A DNA stretch of 64,000 bases, taken from NCBI RefSeq assembly GCF_036227125.1, contig NZ_CP109435.1, forward strand, positions 8,246,001-8,310,000, written 5' to 3'. The translations under genes were made by a program, and so were the position numbers. This DNA comes from Streptomyces sp. NBC_01485. Its GTDB lineage: Bacteria; Actinomycetota; Actinomycetes; Streptomycetales; Streptomycetaceae. Shown here in pieces: positions 17,165 to 25,200 of this stretch; the first letter of the stretch is position 1; each line of letters starts with the position of its first letter. The notes below the pieces were generated by a model. It was given only the letters and a program-made list of their open reading frames with translations. It was not told the DNA's origin and did not search any database.

Positions 17165-18193
17165 ATGTCGTCGAGCAGACCCCGTCGCGGTCCCGGGATG
17201 ACGGAGGTCGCCCGCGCGGCCGGCGTCTCGCAGAAGACGGTGTCGCGGGTCGTCAACGGCGAGCCGCACGTCAGTCCCGAGGTGCGCGACCGCGTCCTGC
17301 GGGCCGTCCGTGAACTGGACTACCGCCCCAACACCGCTGCCCGCGCCCTCCTGTTGGGCCGCTATCGCAGGATCGGCGTCGTCTCCCTCGGCTCCGCGCT
17401 GCACGGCCCGACGTCCCTGCTCTTCGGCCTGGAGACGGCCGTGCGACGGGCCGGGTACGCGTTCGCGCTGGCGACCACCGAGGAGGGGCAGGGGAGCGCA
17501 GTCGCCGCCGAGTCGCTCCTGGAGCAGGGCGTCGACGGCGTCGTCCTCGTCGAGCCGGTCGACGTCGGCACCCCGGCCCGCCTGCACACCGACCTGCCGG
17601 TCGTCGGGCTGTGCGGCCCGGTCGACACGGCGGGCGGCCGTAGCGCCGTCGTCCGGTCCGACGGGGTCGCCGGCGCCCGGCTGGCCACCGAGCACCTGCT
17701 CGCCCTCGGCCACCGCACGGTGTGGCACGTCCCCGGTCCGCGGAACTGGTTCGGCGCCCGCGACCGGGTACAGGGCTGGCGCGAGGCCCTCGCCGCCGCG
17801 GGCGCGCCCGAGCCGCCGCTGCCCGCCGAGGGAGACTGGACCCCCGCCTCCGGATACGCGGCGGGCCGGGAACTCGCCCGACTCCCTGACGTCACCGCCG
17901 TGTTCGCCGCCAACGACGACATGGCGATCGGCCTGGTCCGGGCCTTCGCCGAGGCCGGACTGACCGTGCCGCACGACGTCAGCGTGGTCGGCTTCGACGA
18001 CATCCCCGCCGCGGCCTACCTGTCCCCGCCGCTGACCACCCTCCGGCAGGACTTCGCCGCCGTCACCGCCCACGCCGTGGCCGTCCTCACCGCGACTATC
18101 GAGAACCGGCCACCCCCACCCGAACCGACCGGCCTGGCAGTCGAGTTGCGGGTACGCGGCTCGACGGCACCGGTCCGAGCCCGCGGATGGTGA
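17165..18193 (+). CDS. LacI-family transcriptional regulator
   Basis: A 342-residue repressor. The N-terminal LacI helix-turn-helix (MTEVARAAGVSQKTVSRVVNG, about residues 12-33) and hinge (RPNTAARALLLGRYRRIGVV) are followed by a periplasmic-binding-protein-like sensor domain with GVDGVVLVEP, TEHLLALGH and a C-terminal NDDMAIGLVRAF...VSVVGFDDIPAA signature. ATG 17165 is preceded by GGAGCGCCCCC. The gene faces away from the PUFA-like operon, sharing its intergenic region, and toward the serine hydrolase gene. The ligand, presumably a sugar or similar small molecule, cannot be read from the sequence. Control of its own promoter through the palindrome at 17,085 is likely; control of the PUFA-like operon is possible but unproven. 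Confidence 0.9.
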   Translation: MSSSRPRRGPGMTEVARAAGVSQKTVSRVVNGEPHVSPEVRDRVLRAVRELDYRPNTAARALLLGRYRRIGVVSLGSALHGPTSLLFGLETAVRRAGYAFALATTEEGQGSAVAAESLLEQGVDGVVLVEPVDVGTPARLHTDLPVVGLCGPVDTAGGRSAVVRSDGVAGARLATEHLLALGHRTVWHVPGPRNWFGARDRVQGWREALAAAGAPEPPLPAEGDWTPASGYAAGRELARLPDVTAVFAANDDMAIGLVRAFAEAGLTVPHDVSVVGFDDIPAAAYLSPPLTTLRQDFAAVTAHAVAVLTATIENRPPPPEPTGLAVELRVRGSTAPVRARGW

Positions 18194-18194
18194 A

Positions 18195-18243
18195 GGCGGA
18201 GGGCGGAGGGCGGAAAGTGGAGGGCGGAGGGCGGAGGGCGGAA
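18195..18243. repeat. GGCGGAG-type heptamer tandem array
   Basis: Repeats of a 7-base GGCGGAG/GGAGGGC unit, interrupted once by GGAAAGT, starting right after the LacI stop codon. It resembles the heptamer array at 628-655 in unit length and position between genes. No coding role is seen. Confidence 0.7.
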
Positions 18244-18408
18244 GGTGCCGCCAGGCCCGACGGGCCCGCCCCGGCCACCTGGAACTTATGCCGGTGGCGG
18301 CACGACACGCACGGGAGCGGCGTTCGTGCTCCTCCGTACGGGTCCCGGGCGGCGGCGTCCGGAGTGTTGGCGTCGGGGCCGGTGTGACGATCAGCCCATA
18401 GTGCGCGT

Positions 18409-19623
18409 ATGACGCGTACCCGTACTCGTACCCGTGGCCGTGCGGCGCTGCTGTGCGCCGCCGCCCTCCTCGCCTCCACCCTCCAGACGGCGGTCGCGAC
18501 CGCCCTCCCAGACCGCCACGACCAGGCGTGCACCGCCACCCGGCAGCCCAAGGGCCAGGCCCGCCAGGTCCTCGACATCGTCCGCCGGGCCAAGAAGGAG
18601 CTCGACCTCAAGGCGGCCCTCGTCAAGGTCACTCTCGACGGGCGGGAGGTCGTCACCGGCGCGGTCGGCGAGTCCCTGACGGACGTCCCCGCCACCCCCG
18701 CCATGCACTTCCGCACCGGTTCCGTCGGCATCGCCTTCATGGGCACCGTCCTGCTCCAACTGGTCGACGAGGGGAAGGCGGACCTCGACGCCCCCGTCTC
18801 CCGCTGGCTGCCCGACCTGCCGCACGGCGACAAGATCACCCTGCGCATGCTCGGCGACTCCACCTCGGGTCTGCACGACTACGTCACCGACCCGGTCTTC
18901 CTGAAGAAGCTCTACGCCGACCCGTGGCAGCACTGGACGCCGAAGGAGGTCGTCGGGATCTCCCTGAGCCACCCCCTCTGGTACGAGCCCGGCACCAACT
19001 GGAGCTACTCGCACGCCAACTTCGTCCTCCTCGGCCGCGCCCTGGAGAAGATCAGCGGCACCCCGCTCGACCGCCTCCTGCACGAGCGGATCATGGGCCC
19101 GCTGGACCTGCGCAACACCCGCAACAACGACACCGCGCTCATCCCGCCGCCCGTCCTGCACGCCTACGACAGTGAACGCGGCACGTACGAGGAGTCCACC
19201 TTCTTCAATCCGTCCTGGACCACCGCCCCCGGCGCCGTCCTGACCCAGGACATCTGCGACCTGGCCCGCTCCGGGCAGGCCATCGGCTCGGGCGAACTGC
19301 TCTCGCGGGCCGCCTTCCGCACACAGTTGAACCCGGGCACGGTCGGCCTCGGACACCCGACCGACACCTGCCCCGCCACCGTCTGCCTGCCGATGACGGA
19401 GGACTTCCACTTCGGCGTCGGCGTCGTCGTCGTGAACGGCTGGGTGGTGCAGAACCCGTCCTTCTTCGGCTACGCGGCCGTGATGGCGTACGAGCCGCAC
19501 AAGCGGCTGTCCATCGCGGTGTCGACGACCGTGGGCCCGAACGCGCCCGGCGGCAACACCGCCCAGACGATCGTCGAGCGGATCGCGACACTGCTGGACC
19601 CGCAGCACCCGCTCGCGGGCTGA
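18409..19623 (+). CDS. Secreted beta-lactamase-fold serine hydrolase with non-canonical active site
   Basis: A 404-residue class C beta-lactamase/D-Ala-D-Ala-carboxypeptidase fold protein. An Arg/Thr-rich start and a hydrophobic stretch (AALLCAAALLASTLQTAVATA) form a signal peptide, so it is exported. The site where the family has S-x-x-K reads GSVGIAF (Ser105, with Ile108 in place of Lys), and the usual Y-x-N reads Tyr200-Ser-His. The supporting motif STSGLHDY is retained. Loss of the Lys general base suggests either a variant mechanism or a non-catalytic binding protein. Overall length and fold are otherwise normal. It stands alone, 12 bases from the end of the convergent TetR gene, with no operon partner. 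Confidence 0.82.
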   Translation: MTRTRTRTRGRAALLCAAALLASTLQTAVATALPDRHDQACTATRQPKGQARQVLDIVRRAKKELDLKAALVKVTLDGREVVTGAVGESLTDVPATPAMHFRTGSVGIAFMGTVLLQLVDEGKADLDAPVSRWLPDLPHGDKITLRMLGDSTSGLHDYVTDPVFLKKLYADPWQHWTPKEVVGISLSHPLWYEPGTNWSYSHANFVLLGRALEKISGTPLDRLLHERIMGPLDLRNTRNNDTALIPPPVLHAYDSERGTYEESTFFNPSWTTAPGAVLTQDICDLARSGQAIGSGELLSRAAFRTQLNPGTVGLGHPTDTCPATVCLPMTEDFHFGVGVVVVNGWVVQNPSFFGYAAVMAYEPHKRLSIAVSTTVGPNAPGGNTAQTIVERIATLLDPQHPLAG

Positions 19624-19635
19624 CCCGGGAGCGGC

Positions 19636-20214
19636 TCAGCGCCCGGCGCGCACCCCGTCCAGGGCGATGGCCAGGACGCGGTCGCGCTGGGCGTCGTCCA
19701 CGAAGGCCGTCGCCGTGACGCCGGCGACCAGCCGCAGCAGATCGCCGAAGTCCATGTCCGGCCGGGCCGCCCCCGCCTGCTGCGCCCGCTCGAACAGCGG
19801 GCCGCCCGCCGCGTACATCGAGTCGCGGCAGGCCTGGAAGATCTCCGACCCGTCCTCCAGCGCCTCGCGCACCGCCCGCTTGGTGACCATGTAGCCGGCG
19901 AACCGCTCGAGCCAGGCGGTGAGCGCCTTCCACGGCTCCAGGCCGGCGAACTCCACGGCCGACCGGCACAACGCGTTGACGTCGTCCGCGTAGACGCTCT
20001 CGAAGAGCGCCCGGCGGGTCGGGAAGTTCCGGTACAGCGTGCCGATGCCGACGCCCGCGCGCCTGGCGATGTCCTCCAGCGAGGCCTCCGAGCCGTGCTC
20101 GGCGAACGCCTCGCGCGCGGCCGCGAGCAGCGCGTCGTAGTTGCGGGCGGCGTCCTTACGGGTGGGGCGCTGGGCCGCGACGATCTCGCTGACGGGGAAC
20201 TGCTGGGCCGGCAC
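19636..20214 (-). CDS. TetR-family transcriptional repressor
   Basis: A 192-residue protein with an N-terminal TetR helix-turn-helix (about residues 20-70; IARRAGVGIGTLYRNFPTRR) and a C-terminal helical ligand domain ending in a GVTATAFVDD region of the type seen in SbtR-like regulators. It starts with GTG at 20214. It is divergent from an MFS efflux gene, and two spaced inverted repeats lie between them, so it very likely represses the transporter and itself until a toxic ligand binds. The ligand is unknown. Confidence 0.9.
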   Translation of the reverse strand: MPAQQFPVSEIVAAQRPTRKDAARNYDALLAAAREAFAEHGSEASLEDIARRAGVGIGTLYRNFPTRRALFESVYADDVNALCRSAVEFAGLEPWKALTAWLERFAGYMVTKRAVREALEDGSEIFQACRDSMYAAGGPLFERAQQAGAARPDMDFGDLLRLVAGVTATAFVDDAQRDRVLAIALDGVRAGR

Positions 20215-20243
20215 TGCTGCCTCCTGGGCGGACTCGGTTGAAC

Positions 20244-20282
20244 CGGAGGTATGCCTCCGCTATGGTGGAGGGGTGCCTCCAC
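20244..20282. promoter_or_regulatory. Double inverted-repeat operator for the TetR/MFS pair
   Basis: Two neighbouring inverted repeats, CGGAGG-tatg-CCTCCG (20,244-20,259) and GTGGAGG-ggtg-CCTCCAC (20,265-20,282), share the GGAGG-N4-CCTCC core and are offset by 21-22 bases centre to centre, two helical turns. They lie between the divergent TetR and MFS genes. Confidence 0.7.
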
Positions 20283-20315
20283 TTTAACAGTCCGAGGCCC
20301 TCTTCCCGGCTTCCC

Positions 20316-20347
20316 GAAGCTCTGCCGGAAGCTCTGCCGGAAGCTCT
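20316..20347. repeat. 12-bp tandem repeat in the MFS leader
   Basis: GAAGCTCTGCCG occurs twice in tandem followed by a partial third copy (GAAGCTCT), within the 140-base leader between the operator and the MFS start. Purpose unknown; it could fold into a leader structure. Confidence 0.6.
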
Positions 20348-20425
20348 TCGCCATGTTCTTTCGGCTGTTCTTTCCGCTGTTCCTGTCCGGTCCCGTTTCC
20401 GATCCTCTTTCCGAGAGGCTCCGCC

Positions 20426-21856
20426 ATGCCCCGCAAGTCCACCCGCCTGACGTTCGCGGTCCTCTCGACCGGTGCGGGCGTGTTCTCGATGCTCCAGTCG
20501 CTGATAGCGCCGGCCCTGCCGACCGTCCAGCACGCCCTGCACACCTCGCAGTCCACGGCGACCTGGGTGATGACCGCGTATCTGCTGTCCGCGTCCGTCT
20601 TCACGCCGATCCTCGGCCGCGTCGGCGACCTGATCGGCAGGAAGCGCACCCTCGTCGCGGTCCTCGTCACCGTTCTGGCGGGCTGCCTGCTCGCCGCGCT
20701 CGCGCCGAACATCGGCGTCCTGATCGTCGCCCGCGTGGTGCAGGGCGTCGGCGGCGCCCTGTTCCCGCTGTCCTTCGGCATCATCCGGGACGAGTTCGCC
20801 CCGGCCCAGGTACCCGGCAGCATCAGCAACCTGTCCGCCGTGATAGCCGCGGGCGGTGGCGTCGGCATGGTCGCGGCCGGACCGATCGTCTCCGCGCTCG
20901 ACTACCGGTGGCTGTTCTGGATCCCCGTCGGCATCGTCGCCGCCGCGGCCCTGATCTCTCTGCGCTACGTCCCTGAGTCGCCCAACAGGGGTGAGGGCAG
21001 CGTCAGTTGGCTCGGCGCGGTGCTTCTGTCGGGCTGGCTGGTGGCCTTGTTGCTGCCGCTGAGCAAGGCGGGCGGTTGGGGTTGGGGCTCGGCCCGGGTG
21101 GTCGGCCTGTTCGCCGTGGCCGTCGCACTGTTCGCGCTGTGGCTGGTGATCGAGGCCCGCTCCCGCACCCCGCTGATCGACCTGCGCATCATGCGACTGC
21201 CGGCCGTGTGGACCACCAACCTCGCCGCCCTGTTGTTCGGCGCGGGCATGTACGCGATCTGGTCCTTCCTGCCCGGCTTCGTCCAGACCCCGAGCTCGGC
21301 CGGCTACGGCTTCGGCGCGAGCGTCACCGCCTCCGGACTCCTGATGCTGCCGATGCTGGTCGCGATGTTCGTCTCCGGCGTGCTCAGCGGTCGCCTCGAA
21401 CCCCGCGTGGGTGCCAAGGCGTTGCTCACGACCGGCGCCGCACTGGGCGCGCTCGCCCTGGGCTTCCTCGCCCTCTGGCACGACGAACCATGGCAAGTCG
21501 CCTTCGTGTCAGGCGTGTTCGGCCTCGGCATCGGTCTCGCCTTCGCCTCCATGGCCAACCTGATCGTCGCCAGCGTCCTCGCCGCGCAGACCGGCGCCGC
21601 CACCGGCATGAACGCCAACATCCGCACCATCGGCGGCTCCATCGGCGCCGCCGTCACCGGCGTCCTGGTCACCGGCCGCCTCCAGCCGTCGGGCCTGCCC
21701 TACGACTCCGGCTACACCCACGGCTTCACCCTGCTGGCCCTGCTCTGCCTGGCCGCCGCCCTCGCCGCCCTGCTGGTCCCCGCCCGGCGCGCCGCCCGCC
21801 CGACGACCCCGGCCGCCCACGAGACACCGACCGCCGCACCCACCCCCGTACGGTAG
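20426..21856 (+). CDS. MFS drug efflux transporter (DHA2, 14-helix type)
   Basis: A 476-residue integral membrane transporter. The N-terminal half carries the MFS motif GRVGDLIGRKR between helices 2 and 3 and the drug:proton antiporter motif near ARVVQGVGGALFP. Hydrophobic segments continue to the C-terminus in a pattern of about 14 helices, as in EmrB/QacA pumps. ATG 20426 has GAGAGG upstream. Control by the divergent TetR protein is expected. It lies outside the PKS island, so it should not be assumed to export the island's product. It ends 44 bases before the tRNA-Pro gene. Confidence 0.9.
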   Translation: MPRKSTRLTFAVLSTGAGVFSMLQSLIAPALPTVQHALHTSQSTATWVMTAYLLSASVFTPILGRVGDLIGRKRTLVAVLVTVLAGCLLAALAPNIGVLIVARVVQGVGGALFPLSFGIIRDEFAPAQVPGSISNLSAVIAAGGGVGMVAAGPIVSALDYRWLFWIPVGIVAAAALISLRYVPESPNRGEGSVSWLGAVLLSGWLVALLLPLSKAGGWGWGSARVVGLFAVAVALFALWLVIEARSRTPLIDLRIMRLPAVWTTNLAALLFGAGMYAIWSFLPGFVQTPSSAGYGFGASVTASGLLMLPMLVAMFVSGVLSGRLEPRVGAKALLTTGAALGALALGFLALWHDEPWQVAFVSGVFGLGIGLAFASMANLIVASVLAAQTGAATGMNANIRTIGGSIGAAVTGVLVTGRLQPSGLPYDSGYTHGFTLLALLCLAAALAALLVPARRAARPTTPAAHETPTAAPTPVR

Positions 21857-21900
21857 GGTTCACCTGCGTGTTCCCGCAGCCCACCGCAGCGGAAACACCG

Positions 21901-22207
<307 letters not shown>

Positions 22208-25200
22208 TCACGGACCAGGCGGGGCGAAGTAGCCCGCCTCTGTGAAGAAGTCGACATGCTTCCGGAACAGCTCCCGGTCGGCCGGCGGACAGATGATGCC
22301 GCTGCCCGCCAGAGCCGCGGCTGTCCCGCTGTCGTCCACGGCCGGGGAGAAGGCGCCCGGGTCGGCCGCCATGACATCGAAGGCGTCGAGCAACGGCAGG
22401 AGCGCATTGCCGGGGTCGGCGGTCACCAGGTCGCGCCAGGTGCCAGGGTCCCGGACGGGAAGGGCGTAGCCGCGGGCGCGCAGTTCCTCGATCATCTCCC
22501 TGAAGGTCACTCCTCCGTGGTTGCACACGTGGAACGTGCCGTTGGCGGTGCCGGGCCGCCTGGACAGGTACAGGATGGCGGCGCTGGTGTACCCCACCGG
22601 CATCAGCGGGAAGGCGACCGGGATGTCGCCGGGCACGGCTCCGACCTGGAGCACGCCCTTCAGACTGAGCCAGACGAAGTCCCGGGTCTGGCACGCGCCC
22701 GTCCCTTCGTCGCCGGCGATCAGACCGACCCGGTACACGGTGACGGGGAGGCCACGGCCCCGGGCGAGGCCGATGATCTGTTCGGCCACCCATTTGCTCT
22801 GTGTATAGCCGGTGGACAGCATGTCACCCGGCCCCGTGGGATCGGCGACTCTCAGGGGCGCTCCGCCGGTGTCCCGACCCACGTAGACGCCTAGGGTCGA
22901 CACGTAGTGGACAGGCACGGTGCGATGGCGGGCCGCCAGGCGCAGAATTTCCTCTGTGCCGCGCACATTGGCCGCTTTCAGGTTGGTGTAGGGCTGAACC
23001 CAGTTGACCGCGGCGCCGGCGTGATAGACCGCGTCGACAGTGCGGGCCAGGGTGTCGAAGTGCTCGGGGGCCAGGCCGAGGGCCGGTTCCGCGAGATCGC
23101 CGACGACAAGTGTGAGGCGGTCGGGGTCGACCTGGTCCCAGATTCGGTACCACTCCAGATTGGCCCGCAGCCGCACCAGCGCGTCTGCCTCGTCTCGGGC
23201 ACGTATCAGACAGTGCACCCGGGCCCGGGTCGTCCGCATCAGATCACGCAGCAGAAACGCACCGAGGAAGCCAGTGGCACCGGTGAGCAGCACCTCGCGG
23301 GGGTCTTCGACGACTTGACGGACCTCGCTCGCGGGACGGATGTCGTCGGCGAGGCGTGTCTCGGCGGGGAAGTCCACAGCGGGCGAGCCGCTCGCGGCGC
23401 CCTGTCCGCTCCCGCGCAGTTCGCCGAGCAGGAAGGCGGCGAGCTCCGCGAGGGTGGGATGGTCGAACACCAGGGTGGGGGCCAGCCGCAGACCAGTGAG
23501 GGCACCGAGGCGGTTGCGGAACTCCACTCCGGTGACGGAATCGAAACCGAGGTCCGAGAAGCGCCGGTCGACGCCGATGGTTGCGGGGGCGCCGTGCTCC
23601 GGGAGGGCGTCCGCATCGGCACGCGCTGTCTCCGGCACGTGCTCGTGCCCCAGCACGACGGCCGCATGGGTACGGACCAACTCCACAACCGCGCGGTGCT
23701 GTTCCCTCGGCGAGAGCCCTTCCAGGTTCCGGGCGAGCGAGGGGACGCTGTCGGTCGCGCTCGCCTGCGCCGAGCGTCGTGCCGGGGCCCGGACAAGCCC
23801 CCGAAGCATGGACGGCGGCCTGGTCCCGACCGGGGGCACGCCGAAGTCCAGGGCGACCGGGACAAGCAGCGGCTGCCCACTGCGGAACGCGGCGTCGAAG
23901 AGGGCGAGCCCGTCCCGCGGTGACATCGCCAGGCATCCCGGGCGACCGGTCTCGGCCCTGTCGGCATTGCTCACGGGGGAGGTCGGACATGGGACCTGCT
24001 CCCACGGTCCCCACGCCATGGAAGTGGCGGGCAGCCCGCGGGCCCGTCGGTGGTGTGCCAGCGCGTCCAGGAAGGCGTTGGCCGCGGCACAGGCTGCCCC
24101 GCCCACGGAACCGAGCACAGCGGAGGCCGAGGAGAACATCGCGAACATGGCGATGTTCTGCCCACGGGTGAGTTCGTGCAGGTTCCATGCCCCCCGGACT
24201 TTCGGTGCCATCACCCGTGCGAGCTGCCGCGGGGTCAGCGTTTCGAGGGCGCCTTCGTCGAGTGCCCCCGCGACATGCACCACCCCGGTCAGCGGCCGCT
24301 CCACGGGAATCCCGGCGAGTACGGCCGCCAACGCCTCGCGGTCGGCCGTGTCACAGGCGGTCACCGTGGCATGCGCGCCCAACTCGGCCAGTTCCGCGCA
24401 CAGTTCCGCGGCCCCCGGTGCCTCGGGGCCGTTCCGGCTGGTGAGCACCAGATGGCGGATCCTGTACGCCGTCACCAACTGCCGGGCCACCATGCGCCCG
24501 AGGGTGCCGGTGCCTCCGGTCACCAGCACCGTCCCACGTGGGTCGAGCGCCGGGGGCAGGGTCAGCACGATCTTGGCGGCAGAGCTGGTCTCATCGATGG
24601 AACGGAGGGCTTCGGGTGCCCGCCGTACGTCCCAGGCGGTGACCGGCAGCTGTTGTGGCGTGCCCGGTCCGAGCAGGTCCAGGATCTCGGTGAGCATCCG
24701 TCCGGCGTGCTCCGGGCCGACCGGTCCGAGGTCGTAGGCCTGGTACCGGACTTCAGGGCGATGCCCGGCGACCTGGTCAGGATCGCGGACATCAGCCCTG
24801 CCGATCTCCAGGAGCCGACCGCCGCGCGGCAACAGACGCGGCGAGATGTCCTCCGGGTCCGCCGGCGACGGACGGAGTACCAGATCCACTCCCCGGCCTC
24901 CGGTCGAGGCGAGGAACCGGGCTACGAAGCCGTCTTCGCCCGAGGAGAAGATGTGCTCCTCGTCCAGACCGAGTGCGCGCAGGATGTCCCACTGCTCTCG
25001 AGGCGCGGTGCCGTACACCTCGGCGCCGAGGCCCTGGGCGAGCCGCACCGCGGCCATGCCCACGCCGTCGGCGGCCCGGTGGATCAGTACTGCCTCACCC
25101 GGTCGCAGAGCCGCGAGGTCGACCAGGCCGTAGTAGGCCGTCAGGAAGGTGGTCGGGACCGCTGCCGCCTCCGTGAACGACCAGTCGGCCGGCATCCGGA

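Noticed and set aside
20426..21856. The MFS pump as exporter of the island's isonitrile product
   Set aside because: It lies outside the attachment sites and is paired with its own TetR gene, so it predates and is separate from the island.
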